From contig BSBK01001869.1 in assembly GCA_027943335.1 (NCBI GenBank), forward strand, positions 1,635,001-1,699,000: DNA of 64,000 nucleotides. Direction: 5' to 3'. Both the position numbers and the translations under genes were made by a program. This DNA is from Chamaecyparis obtusa. Lineage: Eukaryota > Streptophyta > Pinopsida > Cupressales > Cupressaceae. The notes beneath the pieces were generated by a model. It worked only from the letters and a program-made list of their open reading frames with translations. It was not told where the DNA came from and ran no database searches. Of the stretch, positions 28,738 through 41,600 are shown piece after piece. The first letter of the stretch is position 1. Each line of letters starts with the position of its first letter.

Positions 28738-29396
28738 TTTGGCATTAATCAAGAGGAAGAAAAAGAAGAGGAAGGAGCTGAAGAGGAGGAAGAAGATGCC
28801 CAGGACTCCCCTACTGAAGATGATAAGGAAGTTGCTCTGGATTTCCCTACTGAAGAAGAAAAAGTTGAAGATCTTACCAATACTAAGGATGGCAAGGACC
28901 TGGCTAGCAAAGAGGATGGTAAACATCAAAAGGAGGACACCTTAGGCCTCCTAGTGGGTCAGGCTAAAGAGGAAAATGAGGCTGGTCAGAACTCCCCTGC
29001 TGTTGATGAAAAAGAAGAGGAACAAAATGAAATTGATGACGGTATGGACCAGGCTACCATTGAGGAGGGTAATAGCCATAAGGAGGACACCTTAGGCCTC
29101 CTGATGGGTGCTACTAATCTAGAAGAGGTTAACAAAGATGATGGAAAGGGCACTAATCTGGATTGGATCAAGTAGGAGATGCAGGAGATGAAGCTCCGCC
29201 TTCAGGCCATGGAAAAAACTATGAATACCCTGACTACTAAGCTAGAGAAGCTGGAGAATAAGGTTTTGGATAAGGTAAAAAATAAAAATTGGAATGAGGA
29301 TATCGCTGTTGAAATCAATAAGATAGTTGACAACAAGGTTAAAGATATTAAGGCTAATATCAGTAACAATGGGAACATGATAAATGAGGTCCTGAG
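28738..29396 (+). pseudogene. Acidic/coiled-coil ORF, left part (split by the Ty3 element)
   Basis: A single frame is open from about 28738 to 29172, broken by one TAG (29173-29175), and then open to 29396, where the Ty3 element begins inside it. The first part is strongly acidic (runs of Glu and Asp) with a repeated motif KEDTLGLL at about 28930 and 29082. The second part (LQAMEKTMNTLTTKLEKLEN and on) has heptad spacing of a coiled coil. No ATG is evident at the start and the A+T-rich sequence before 28738 is unrelated, so the 5' end is probably missing. The frame resumes at 42087. I do not recognise the family; acidic plus coiled-coil layout is seen in ORF1 or gag-like proteins, but that is inference. 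Confidence 0.55.
29392..29396. repeat. 5-bp target duplication CTGAG (left)
   Basis: CTGAG directly precedes the TG of the left LTR, and the same CTGAG follows the right LTR at 42087-42091. Confidence 0.9.
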
Positions 29397-32300
29397 TGTA
29401 AAGACCAATTTTACCAAATAAAGAAATACATTTCATAAGAAAAATATGCTCAAGTCGGCAAAATAAAACTGATAGATTACCATAACTTTTCCCATATTCA
29501 AATTTAAGTGTCATTACACAGTAATGTCAAAGGTTTACAACTTAATACATTCAACCTTTCTGTCGTTAAGTACAAACTTTAAAAATTGAAATAATACATC
29601 TTTACTACAAAGTTTTGACCTTCTGTCAAAAATCAAACATATACATTAAATAAAAAATAACTTCTTTTTCCCAAATCCTCAAATAATGGAATCTAGGCAT
29701 CACACTGTATCAATCCCTGTCCCCTAAGCCTCTAGACAACACGTCCACCTGTAAATCCTAAGATAGGAGTGTGGCCCAGATGCTTTTTCTGCCCAACCAT
29801 GGAGTGGTTAGCTCCCCTGGGGCTTACCCTGATATGGAAGCACACCGACCCTGCTTGAGAAGTCTAGCAACTCGACACTGATGAGTTGGAAGAATATGAA
29901 GCAACTGTGATTCTATCTACTACAATAATCTTTAGTCTGAAATAGAAATCCTAATCATAGAATGGCAAAGAGAACATACAACACTAACTAAGCATATTCA
30001 TGAAACATATGCGAAAGTAATCTTTGGCCAAAGAATCTTTTAAAAAATTAGTAAAAACTGACAGGTAAAACAACTTATTTACCCTTCTCTGTCTTATTCC
30101 AAATTACGCTTCAATTCAATTCAAAAACATTATAATTTTAACATCCCCTCAGATTAGCAGATCTAATTTATTGTTTCCTTTCTGAATTAAAAGAAAAATA
30201 GATAACAGAGGAGAATAGTAGCTAAAATGAAATACTATTCAATGGAAAATATCAAAGATACAAGAATTTATTAAGTTTAGAGAAACACATAACGGTTATC
30301 CCAATTGCTACAGACAGTCAATCGTTTATCTCCTATCCAAAATTATGTTTAACTTCATGTCTCTACAATTTAATAATTTGTGTAATTTTCATGAACCACT
30401 ATTTTTTTTAAGACATCATGAAGCATATCCCCTAAAGTTTTTCAACAAAATTGTTACCACTTAACATTCACTAGTAGTTTATCTAGATAAGTTTAAACTT
30501 CTACAACATAAATATACTTCACATTTTGATTCACAGACCACATAGACAAAACTGGTCACACAATAAAAACTCTCCAATTGACTTACAGCTAAGAAATAAA
30601 TTAATATAAACTATCACCATTATTACAAAATAAGTTACTAAATCCTCCAAGACACAGGACATAGATGATCTAAAATAGAAACTGAATGCATGATAAACAC
30701 ATACAAAAATTGAACTATCTACCGTGAATCATCAATTCCCGGTTAAACATTTTGTTTTAGCTTTGTTCCAAAGTCAACCCAAGACTAATGACTATGCAAC
30801 CTAAGATTCTTAAAACTCTGCAGGAGTGATCAAAGAAGAACAAATAGGAACAATTATGTAGACGATTGGGTTCCTAGACTCTAGGCTTCCCTCGAAAATG
30901 AGAAGTTAAAGTCTAAATCTGTCAACAACAACTTAGATGACATGTATCAAGTCCCTCTCTAAACTGGCTCGAGACTATCAACTACACAGGGGTGTTTTAA
31001 TTGGAAAGATTTTTAGAGCATGAATATTCGAATGTGTTTGTTTGAAAAACTAAGGACTCTTACAACGGTGAAAAGTAATTGTATTTGCAGATGAGAATCC
31101 TAAAGACTGCCAACAATGTTCTAGCCACCAAGAATAGGGGCTCGAGTGGAAAACTAAGGAATTAAAATGTACATATTAAAATCGCAATTAAAATAATATC
31201 TGTTGTTATGATTAAAATGCATATGAATCCATATTGTCTGCTGTAAGTAAAAACACATATATTTATATATCAATGTTGACTCTACCTATGGTTCAATTCA
31301 AAAAGCCAGTCTGATGCATATTGCCTATGGTCCAAATTCATAAAAAAAACTAGACTTGCGTTAATTCATATGGTTCAAATTTATAAAAATAGACTTGTGC
31401 TAACTACGCCTGGGAGTTGCATGTACTAAAAATAAACTAAGGCACAAGGCTGAACTATAAATGAGGTATGAGAAACATGGACACAACGGGCATAAAAATT
31501 AAATAAAAATGAAGGTACAGCCTGATGAAAGGCTGAGGACATCAAGGAGGCTGCTATGTAAGTAACCAAGGAAAACATAATCTATCTTTACTGTTCCAAC
31601 AGAGTTCACAGGCATCACATTCAAAACTAGTAACAAGATCTCATAATCTATAATACAACCATTCATCATTAACTTAGCCAATAAATCATAAGAGGAACTT
31701 GGTATTTTTAACACGACAGATGTAATAAGTTGGCCTCTCCACCCTCCAGTTGTGCTATCCCTTGCTTCCTCTGCTTTTTCCTTTCCTTCCAATTCTCCTT
31801 GCTGTGTTCTCCCTAATGCATTTTTTTCCTTTTTCTCTATTCTTTTCACACAATCTCCTTACCGTCTCTCTTTCCTCATGCGTTTCTATATTCCCTTTAA
31901 TCCAATTCAAACTCCCTCTTCAATCTATGTAACTTCCTCATTAGCTGTCCATCATGCCCTGAAAAATGGGCTTAAAATCTCAGTCAACCTCTAGTTTAAC
32001 TATCTTGTTAGCACTTGGGTATGTGCAAGATGATGAGGGGCCAAACTATGCCCTTAAGTGGCAATGAAAAATCAGCAAATCAGGGTTAGTCAACTTGACG
32101 TGAAAATTTCAACTAGCTATGAACCTAATATAAAAAAGTTGTAAGAATAGAATCTATAGAAAATTGAATGTAGTTTCTAAACTACTAGGCCTTTTTCGAG
32201 AAAAAGTTAGTATGATTGGTGAAAGTATAGATTTCAATGTAGCAGTACAAAAATTTTAGGAAAAAAATAAGAAGTAGGTGTATGTCTGACCACCTTAATC

Positions 32301-33643
32301 ATAATCAAATGATAATATTTTATTATAAGATTTTATATATAAGTAGTAGACTCATGCTCGGATGTGATGCATATTTTTTTGTAATTTTTTTCTAAAAAAA
32401 TAATGAATTATGAATTTTTTGATACAACATTTCCAGAATAAAAAAACTCCCGTGTCTGACCACCTTAACTCATTCAAAACTTTACAAAATTCAATTTTTA
32501 TTTTTTTTCCCTTATAGTAGGCGAAGCATAGAATGTGATGCATTTTTTAGATTTCAAAAATGTTATACCGTTTGAAATTTATAGTCATTTTTCAATCAGT
32601 ATATAAATCAACACTTTAGAGGTAACTCAATTAGAAAATAACTAATAAGTACTTACCGAATTCAAAATTTGATAGAAATTATATCGATAGAAAGTTGATA
32701 ATCTCCTTAAGATACCCTTTTCATTTTATCAATTTCGGGTGGAAAAAAAGTCAACTACATTGTCAAAGTTTTGAACTGACATCACCACTTTTTGGCCCCT
32801 CATGATCTTGCACATACCCACTTAAAAGTCTAAATTGATCCAGCAAGATTGCGATGAGTGAATAAAACTAGACTTATATTCCAATTCCTCTTTGAATTCC
32901 CCACTACTGGCTATTAATAATCTTTCAAAACAGTCACTCATACCACGATTTAACTGGAGATTGGTTAAAGAAAATTGAATACTTAAACCGCAATTTCACA
33001 TAGTCTTAAAAAAAATAATAATAGTAAATTACATTTTAAATAAAAAAGTAATCAAATTGAATAAATTAATATTTATTAGTTCTTTCTATCAAATTTTAAA
33101 TCAGGTTAAGAGTATTAACATTTTAAGAATTAAATGTAAATTCATCTTCCCAAAACTTTCAAATAACAAAACATTTACTACAAATTAACCAAATAAGAGA
33201 TAAAAATACAAGTAAACCAGCTATGTGGTGTGTGCTTTTATCATAAAGTTCCAGACTCATCCATACCAAGGAGCTAGGCTCCCCTACCTTGACCACACCC
33301 CCATCCTCAGATCCTGTTAATAGATAGACAAACACTCCAATTTGCTTATCAGTATGTTAGTTCCGAAAATCTCTAACCAAATAAACTTGAAAATCATTCA
33401 TTGTAAGCATATTTAATTAATTAAGAAAATGATATACTTAACAACATATAAACCACATCTTATCTCATTAATCATTTTCGACTTCTAATTAAACAATCAA
33501 AAAATTAACCTTTAATAATTATAGCTAAGCATCTAGCAAATAAATTTATTCCTCTAGGGTCGCCGAAACTTGACCAAGTCAAAAAGTCCACACAAGTCGC
33601 AAGGAAACTAAAAAGTCACAAGTCTACAAAATCGGTTATGACA
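29397..33643 (-). repeat. Ty3 element, 3' LTR (left, 4247 bp, enlarged by an insertion)
   Basis: It begins TGTAAAGACC and ends GGTTATGACA on the plus strand. It is about 809 bp longer than its partner because of the 803-bp inserted element at 32017-32819 plus its 4-bp duplication. Open frames inside (for example 31499-31849) are not coding in any known sense. Confidence 0.93.
32017..32819. mobile_element. 803-bp non-autonomous DNA transposon (TIR element)
   Basis: The terminal inverted repeats are about 29-30 bp with one mismatch, starting GGGTATGTGCAAGAT and going on to GAGGGGCCAAA; the right end is the reverse complement. ACTT flanks both sides (32013-32016 and 32820-32823). The other LTR has the empty site at 41264-41269 (GCGCTTAAAAG), which proves insertion. 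Inside, GTCTGACCACCTTAA occurs near 32285 and 32455, and a GATGTGATGCAT-like piece near 32360 and 32533, showing an old internal duplication of about 170 bp. No transposase frame is present. Superfamily is undecided; the short duplication and GGG ends do not fit hAT or a standard Mutator. Confidence 0.88.
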
Positions 33644-33655
33644 TCCTTCCCCTCT
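33644..33655 (-). other. Polypurine tract of the Ty3 element
   Basis: The minus strand reads AGAGGGGAAGGA directly before the LTR start TGTCATAACC. This is where plus-strand priming is expected. Confidence 0.85.
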
Positions 33656-33752
33656 AAGAGAAGACATCACCCCGATGTCTTATGAAAATACAACATAAGT
33701 TCTCAAACCATAAACTAACTGAAAAACATAAATCAAAATAGCATATATAAGT

Positions 33753-35067
33753 CTATGGAAGTAAATGTGGAAAAGATCGAATCAAGTCATCTGCATCCTC
33801 CCATGTAGCACTGTCAACATAAAATTGGTCCCATTGGACCTTATACTGCAAGATCTCTCTGTCGCACACCCTAATGGTACGCTGATCAATGATACTAGAT
33901 GGCTCCACTAACACCACTCCCAGATCCTATACCTGCAAAGCACACCAGTCAAGGATATGAGAAGCATCTGGATGGTAAGGTTTTAGTAAAGATACATGGA
34001 ACACATTATGAATACGGGAAAGAGCAGGCATCAAGGCCAGTCTATATGCAACAGGATTGATAATTTCTAAAACATCAAAAGGCTTGACATATCTAGGTGT
34101 GAGCTTAGAAGCTCTGCCAAAAGATATAGAACTCTTATGTGGCCTCACACGAAGAAAAAACTTGTCCCCCAGTTTGAACTACTTGAAGGTACGGTTCTTG
34201 TCTACATAATTCTTCTACCTATTAGTGGCTTCCTTCAACCGTTCTCTAATAAGAGACATCTACTCTTCCATTTCCCTTAACAATTTAGGGCCCACAATGA
34301 TCCTGTCCTCTACCCTGTCCCAATTGACAGGTGTCCGACACTTTCTCCCATATAGAGCTTCAAAAGGAGCCATACCTAATGATGAATGATAAGAATTATT
34401 ATAAGAAAATTCAACCAAAGGAAGATACTCTTCCCATTTATACTGCTGATCCATACAATACATTCTCAGTAAGTCCTCAAGAACCTGGTTAACCCTCTCT
34501 ATTTTATCATCCGTCTGGTTGTCCAAAACCTTGATGTCATTCTTGTGTCCCTATCATATATTATGGTCTCCGGTACTCCACGAAGTCTAAATATCTCCTA
34601 GACAAATTTCTTGGCCACAACCAAAGATCCATCCCTCAGACTGCCTAGTATGAAATGTGCAACCTTGGTCAGTTTGTCAACCACAACCAAGATTACATCA
34701 TGTTTGCACTTAGTCATAGGAAAACCTTGAACAAAGTCCATAGTAACAACCTACCACTTGTATTCAGGTATCTCATGAGGATACAAAAGTCCAGCTGGAT
34801 GGACATGCTCAGCTTTAACCCGCTAGCATTCTAGACACTGAGCTATAGATGATACAACATCTCTTTTGAGTCCGGGCCAAAAATATAATGGCTGCATATT
34901 AGCAAGCATTTTATTAACTCTTGGATGTCCTGAATATGGAGTGAAATGCAACTCCTCAAAAAATAATTTCCTCAACCCATCCTAGTTGGGAATATACATC
35001 CTCCCTTGGTATCTCAAAATACCATCCTCATCAAAAGAGTACCCATCAAAATGGTGGTTTATCGAAT
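33753..35067 (-). pseudogene. Ty3 integrase and chromodomain-like C-terminus
   Basis: The HHCC zinc region (HFTPYSGHP, then CLEC plus a stop where the family has Gln, then RVKAEH) lies near 34800-34950. The core keeps TMDFVQGFP and IIYDRDTRMTS. After FW (34523-34528) about 20 family residues are missing and the frame changes; TDDKIERVNQ, with the third acidic residue, follows directly. GMAPFEALYGRKCRTP and RVRPHK mark the C-terminal part. The end (about 33753-33925) reads ILQYKVQWDQF and SATWEDADDLI, like the chromodomain of chromoviruses, which guides insertion in relatives. Several TAG stops occur. The protein is not functional. Confidence 0.85.
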
Positions 35068-35071
35068 CATT

Positions 35072-35680
35072 CTACAATGTTGATTTGACCAAATCATAAT
35101 GGTCATCACCTTGAAGATTTTGCAACACCTGTTCCTTTAGGCGTGTTCTAGTAGTAGAAATGGCTGCAAGGTGTCTCCTTCTACTTAAGGCATCAACTAC
35201 CCTATTTTCCTTTCCTTTGATATATTTAATACCAAAGTCATACTCACTCAAGAATTTTATCCATCGCCTCTGTCTAGCATTAAGATTGGGTTGATTGAAG
35301 ATGTACCTCAAACCCATGCGGTTGGTTTTCAACTCGAAAGGCTTACCTAAAAGGTAGTGTCTCCACATCAAAAGAGCATGAACTATGGCAGCAAGTTCTA
35401 AATCATGAGGCACATAATTAACCTCATATTGCTTCAGCTTCCGTGACTCATAAGCCACTACTTTATCATTATGCATAAGTACCTCTCCTAAACCTTCACC
35501 TGAAGCATCAGTGATTACGGTAAAATGGCCATTAGGATCCGGTATAACTAGGATAGTTGCAAATGTGAGTTTTTGCTTCAATGTCTGGAATGCCTTCTCA
35601 CAAACCTCTATCCACTCATACCTCTTTTCTTTCCTCTGTAGGGATGTAATAGGTGCTACAATTTTAGAGAATCCTTCCAC
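35072..35680 (-). pseudogene. Ty3 RNase H region
   Basis: This 202-codon frame covers the RT connection (VEGFSKIVAPIT) and RNase H. TDASGEGLG carries the first catalytic Asp and DLELAAIVHAL the Glu. At the position where relatives have TDH (the next Asp) it reads TNRMGL, so a catalytic Asp is probably changed to Asn. It ends with GKENRVVDALSRR, typical of the end of RNase H in Ty3 elements. It is in the same frame as RT and gag. Confidence 0.88.
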
Positions 35681-36352
35681 AAATTTCTAGTAATATCCTG
35701 CGAGTCCCATGAAGCTTCTAACTTCACTCACATTTTGTGGAGTTGGCCATTCAAGTATAGCTTGGATCTTTGCTGGATCCATTGCAATGCCCTTAGCAAA
35801 AATAATATGCCCCAAGTAGTGAATCTCTTCCTAATAAAATGAACACTTGGAAAGTTTACCATACAATTTCCTATCTCTAAGGTGTTGCAAAACTATATGC
35901 AAGTGTTCTTCATGTTCCTCGAGATTCTTGGAATAAATCAAAATATCATCTATAAAAATCTCTACAAATTTATCCAAACAATCTCGGAACACACTATTCA
36001 TCAAGTTCATGAATGCTACAGGAGCATTAGTCAATCCAAAAGGTAACACTACAAATTCATAATGCCCATACCTTGTTCTGAAAGCTGCCTTTGCTATATC
36101 CTCCTCCTTGATCCGGAGTTGATGATACCTAGATCTTAAGTAAATTTTTGAGCACACTGTTGCTCCTTTCATTTGATCAAAAAGTTCATCAATTCTAGGA
36201 AGTGGATATCTGTTCTTAATAGTCACGTTGTTAAGCATTTGATAATCTATACATAGCCTCAAAGTGCCATCTTTCTTCTTTACGAAGATCATAGGTGCTC
36301 CCCATGGTGACACACTGGGGTGTATGAACCCTTTGTCTAAAAGTTCTTGCAA
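35681..36352 (-). pseudogene. Ty3 reverse transcriptase
   Basis: The palm and fingers are clear: [42 protein letters not shown] and FIDDILIYS (the YxDD box, intact). In motif A the family has KIDLRSGYHQ, but here it is [10 protein letters not shown], so the first catalytic Asp is Tyr. TAG stops occur before LQELLDKG and after KCSFY, both where relatives have Gln, and before KFVEGFS. This RT would be inactive. Confidence 0.92.
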
Positions 36353-36990
36353 CTACGTTTTCAACTCATACATCTCTATGGTTGTCATTCTGTATGGAGC
36401 CTTAGATTGAGGTTCAATTCCTAGTAACACATCTATAGAGAAGTCAAATTCTCTCTTAGGAGGCAATTCTGGTAATTCCTTTGGAAACACATCTTGGAAT
36501 TCTTGCAAGATAGGATAGTCATTTAGACTAGAAGGAGTGTCTAAGTCTTTTGCATAAGCTACATAGATCATATACCCCTTCTTCTGGGCTTTCTTCATTT
36601 GCATAGTGGATATAAGCCGTAGTTCCAAAGGTTTATGAATACCCTTAACAACTGTAGGCATACCCAAATCATCCAAGCATTGAATTATCTTGTCCTTACA
36701 ATTCACAATGGCCCTGTGCTTAATTAGCCAATTTATGCCCAAAATAACATCATGAGATCCTAAAGGAGTGACATAAAGGTTAACTTGCATTTGAAAATTT
36801 GAAAATTCCAAATTGTTGCATGATAGACACTGTTCAACCCTACGCGCTGTCCTATTGCCATATTCAACCATCCATGGTTCAGATAAATAACCAGCTCTAA
36901 CAGATAACTTTGCAAAAAACTTAGGATCTATAAAACATTTAGTAGCTCCAGTATCAATTAAAATAGAAACATCGTGTCCATAGAGCTTAC
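36353..36990 (-). pseudogene. Ty3 aspartic protease and linker to RT
   Basis: ILIDTGATKCFI at about 36930-36965 is the active site of the retroviral-type protease (DTGA). HDVILGINWL near 36730 is the second family motif (the conserved I-L-G-W segment). The linker KELPELPPKREFDFSIDV leads into RT. It is in one frame with gag and RT. Confidence 0.85.
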
Positions 36991-36994
36991 TAGC

Positions 36995-38331
36995 TATCTG
37001 AATAGGAGCTGCCTGAAAATCTGCTTGGCGATGATCAACCGCTGCATGAATCTAGTGCTGCACCTGAGGAGCTTTACCCTCTTTCTAAGTTGTATTTTGA
37101 GGACAATATGTAGCATAATGATTACCCCCACAATTAAAACACCCATTTCTTGGCCCTTGCTTGTTTTCAGCTCTGTTCCTCCGCTTGTTTCCATTCCTGT
37201 TATTCCCATTCCTGTTATTGTTTCTATTCTGATTCTGATTTTGAGGATTGTTATTTTTTCTACCTCCATTTCCTCTGCCTTTACCTCTTAGGTTCCACAC
37301 TTGCTGACGTCCATTGTTCCTTGATTTATCATTGTCATACTTCCTCTTGAATCCTTGTGAACCATTGTTTCATTGGGAGACTTGAATTACTGGTACCCTT
37401 TTTAGTTTCTCCTCCTGTAGTAGTGCCTTCGTATAAGAGAACTCCATATTTTCAAGTTCATGTATCTCAACCTCAGATCTAATCTCTGGATGTAATCCCA
37501 AAATGAACTTACGTGTCTGAAAATGTTCATCCTACAGATATTGAGGAACATATTTCACCAAATGGATGAACTTCTCATGGTAATCAGTTATTGACAAAAC
37601 CTCCTGAATAAGATTTTGGAACTTAGACACTTTCCTGTCATAATACAACTGTGGAAACCATTGTTTCCTGAAGTAGACAAGGAAATCATCCCAATATATA
37701 TGTCCTAGTCATAACTTGTTCTCAACAATTTCATTATTCCACCATGTGGCTGCTTCTCCAATCAGCTGGAAAGCTCTCCATAATGCCCTTGACTGTCCTG
37801 AAAGATTCCGAACATGGAAGTACTTTTCCATGGATATAATCCATGCCTTAGCATCATCCCCTATAGTCTTTCCATCAAAGGTAGGTGGCGTGACCTTTTT
37901 AAGGTCCTTGCTCAATTCCTCAACAATCTAGTCATTATTCAAATCTCTAGCATTTGCCCCAATATCGACATCTCTCTTATGACGTTCCTCATTCATTCTA
38001 TCCTCTTCTTCTTTTCGAAGAGCCTCCAACCTCTAATCTTCTACCTATTTCCTAGGAGCTTCATCACTCTTATGAACCTCATTCTGTCTGTCCCTTTAGT
38101 CATTTTCAATGTCATTCATTCGATCATTTTGCTACTGCAAAATGTTCCTCTGTTTAGCTAGGAGGGCTACAATTTCATCAAGCCTTTGACTTAGAATACC
38201 ATTTTGTTCATTACTATTTCTGGCTCAGCCACTATTTCAGGTCTGCATGATGATAGTCTTTTCCTGTAGCATGCACAAACACAACTTCAACATAGAAGAC
38301 CCAGGTCCTAGGGTTTAAACATAGCTTTGAG
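36995..38331 (-). pseudogene. Ty3 gag (capsid and zinc knuckle)
   Basis: TPPTFDGKTIGDDAKAWI, near 37840-37890, and AFQLIGEAATWWN match the Retrotrans_gag core. FVYFRKQWFP-like and LEMEFSYTKALLQEEK-like pieces follow. A basic, Asn-rich stretch (37160-37290) leads to the zinc knuckle CFNCGGNHYATYC at about 37107-37146. TAG and TGA stops break the frame in at least five places. The N-terminal part (near 38021-38250) is acidic and heptad-like and lies within a tandem duplication. Confidence 0.85.
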
Positions 38332-38641
38332 AGCCTCCAACCTCTGATCTTCTACCTATTTCCTAGGAGCTTCATCACTCTGATGAACCTCATTCTGTCT
38401 GTCCCTTTAGTCATTTTCAATGTCATTCATTCGATCATTTTGCTACTGCAAAATGTTCCTCTGTTTAGCTAGGAGGGCTAAAATTTCATCAAGCCTTTGA
38501 CTCAGAATACCATTTTGTTCATTACTGTTTCTGGCTCAGCCACTATTTCAGGTCTGCATGATGATAGTCTTTTCTTGTAGCATGCACAAACACAACTTCA
38601 ACATAGAAGACCCAGGTCCTAGGGTTTAAACATAGCTCTGA
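38021..38641 (-). repeat. 311-bp tandem duplication across the gag start and leader
   Basis: AGCCTCCAACCTCT starts copy A at 38021 and copy B at 38332; the copies are almost identical. Copy A ends in CATAGCTTTGAG, a degenerate piece of the PBS complement, so the duplicated unit included part of the PBS. The near identity means the duplication is young relative to the LTR divergence or was homogenised. Confidence 0.88.
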
Positions 38642-38646
38642 TACCA
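38635..38646 (-). other. Primer binding site (initiator Met tRNA)
   Basis: The minus strand reads TGGTATCAGAGC, two bases after the end of the 5' LTR (38649). This is the common plant tRNA-iMet primer site. Confidence 0.93.
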
Positions 38647-38648
38647 CA

Positions 38649-41600
38649 TGTAAAGAACAATTTTACCAAATAAAGAAATACATTTCATAAGAAAAATATG
38701 CTCAAGTCGACAAAATAAAATTGATAGATTACCCATAACTTTTCCCATATTCGACCTTAAGTGTTGTTATACAGTAATGTCAAAGCTTTATAGCTTAATA
38801 CATTCAACCTTTCTGTCATCAAGTACAAACTTTAAAAATTGAAATAATACATCTTTATTACAAAGTTTCGACCTTCTGTCGAAAATCAAACATATACATT
38901 AAATAAAAAATAACTTTCTTTTTCCCAAACCGTCAAATAACAGAATCTAGGCATCACACTGTATCAATCCCTGTCCCCTAAGCCTCTAGACAGCATGTCC
39001 ACCTGCAAATCCTAAGATAGGAGTGTCGCCCAGGTGCTTTTTCTGCCCAACCATGGAGTGGTTAGCTCCCCTGGGGCTTACCCTGATATGGAAGTACACC
39101 GACCCTGCTCGAGAAGTCTAGCAACTCAACACTGATGAGTTGGAAGAATATGAAGCAACTGTGATTCTATCTACTACAATAATCTTTAGTCTGAAATAGA
39201 AATCCTAATCATGGAATGGCAGAGAGAACATACAACACTAACCAAGCATATTCATGAAACATATGCGAAAGTAATCTTTGGCCAAAGAATCTTTTAAAAA
39301 ATTAATAAAAACTGACAAGTAAAACAACTTATTTACCCTTCTCTGTCTTATTCCAAATTACGCTTCAATTCAATTCAAAAACATTATAATTTTAACATCC
39401 CCTCAGATTAGCAGATCTAATTTATTGTTTCCTTTCCGAATTAAAAGAAAAATAGATAACAGAGGAGAATAGTAGCTAAAATGAAATACTATTCAATGGA
39501 AAATATCAAAGATACAAGAATTTATTAAGTTCAGAGAAACACATAACGGTTATCCCAATTGCTACAGACAGTCAATCGTTTATCTCCTATCCAAAATTAT
39601 GTTTAACTTCGTGTCTCTACAATTTAATAATTTGTGTAATTTTCATGAACCACTATTTTTTTTTAAGACACCATGAAGCATATTCCCTAAAGTTTTTCAA
39701 CAAAATTGTTACCACTTAACATTCACTAGTAGTTTATCTAGATAAGTTTAGACTTCTACATCATAAATCTACTTCACATTTTGATTCACAGACCACATAG
39801 ACAAAACTGGTCACACAGTAAAAACTCTCCAATTGATTTACAACTGAGAAATAAATTAATATAAACTATCACCATTATTACAAAATAAGTTACTAAATCC
39901 TCCAAGACGCAGGACATAGATGATCTAAAATAGAAACTGAATACATGATAAATGCATACAAAAACTAAACTATCTATCGTGAATCATCAATTCCCGGTTA
40001 AACATTTTGTTTTAGGCTTGTTCCAAAATCAATCCAAGACTAACGACTATGCAGCCTAAGATTCTTAAAACTCTGCAGGAGTGATGAAAGAAGAACATAT
40101 AGGAACAATTATGTAGACGATTGGGTTCCTAGACTCCATGCTTCCCTCGAAAATGAGAAGTTAAAGTCTAAATATGTCAACAACAACTTAGACAACATGT
40201 ATCAAGTCCCTCTCCAAACTGGCTCAAGACTATCAACTACACAGGGGTGTTTTAATTGGAAAGATTTTGAGAGCATGAATATTCGAATGTGTTTGTTTGA
40301 AAAACTAAGGACTCTTACAATAGTGAGAAGTAATTGCGTTTGCAGATGAGAATCCTAAAGACTGCCAACAATGTTCTAGCTGCCAAGAATAGGGCTCAAG
40401 TGGAAAACTAAGGAATTGAAATGTACATATTAAAATCACAATTAAAATAATATCTACTATTATGATTAAAATACATATGAATCCATATTGTCTATTGTAA
40501 GTAAAAACACATATATTTATATATCAATGTTGACTTTGCCTATAGTTCAATTCAAAAAGCCAATTTGACGCATATTGCCTATGGTCCAAATTCATAAAAA
40601 AAACTAGACTTGCGCTAATTCATATGGTTCAAATTTATAAAACCAGACTTGCGCTAATTACACCTGGGAGTTGCATGTACTAAAAATAAACTAAGGCACA
40701 GGGCCGAACTATAAATGAGGTATGAGAAACATGGACACAACAGGCATAAAGATTAAATAAAAATGAAGGTACAACCTGATGAAAGGCTGGGAACATTGAG
40801 GAGGCTGCTACGTAAGTAACCAGGGAAAACATAATCTATCTTTATTGTTCCAACAAAGCTCACAAGCATCACATTCAAAACTAGTAACAAGATCTCAAAA
40901 GATAATACAACCATTCATCATTAACTTAGCCAATAAATCATAAGAGGAACCTAGTATTTTTAACGCAATAGATGTAATAAGTTGGCCTCTCCACCCTCCA
41001 GTTTTGCTATCCCCTACTTCCTCTACTTTTTCCTTTCCTTCCAATTCTCCTTGTTGTGTTCTCCCTAATGCATTTTTTCCTTTTTCTCTGTTCTTTTCGC
41101 ACAATCTCCTTATTGTCTCTCTTTCCTCCCGCGTTTCTATATTCCCTTTAATCCAATTCAAACTCCCTCTTCAAGCTGTGCAACTTCCTCATTAGCTATC
41201 CATCATGCACAAAAAAATGGGCTTAAACTCTCAGTCAACCTCCAGTTTAACTATCCTGTCAGCGCTTAAAAGTCTGAATTGATCCAGCAAGATTGTGATG
41301 AGTGAATAAAATTAGACTTATATTCCAATTCCTCTTTGACTTCCCCACTACTGGCTATTAATAATCTTTTAAAATAGTCACTCATACCATGATTTAACTG
41401 GAGATTGGTTAAAGAAAATTGAATACTTATACCACAATTTCACATAGCCTTAAAAAAAAAAAAATAGTAAATTACATTTTAAATAGAAAAGTAATCAAAT
41501 TGAATAAATTAACATTTGTTAGTTCTTTCTATCAAATTTTAAATCAGGTTAAGAGTATTAACATTTTAAGAATTAAATGTAAATTCATCTTCCCAAAACT

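Noticed and set aside
28739..28945. Lys/Arg-rich plus-strand frame
   Set aside because: It is the out-of-frame reading of the acidic ORF at 28738-29396.
29877..29885. CTGATGAG in both LTRs of the Ty3 element, like a hammerhead ribozyme core
   Set aside because: No matching CGAAA core or flanking stems were found nearby; one 8-mer is not enough.
31499..31849. 116-codon minus-strand frame, also seen as 40895-41161
   Set aside because: It lies inside the LTRs and appears twice for that reason; no known domain, and LTRs of this family do not code.
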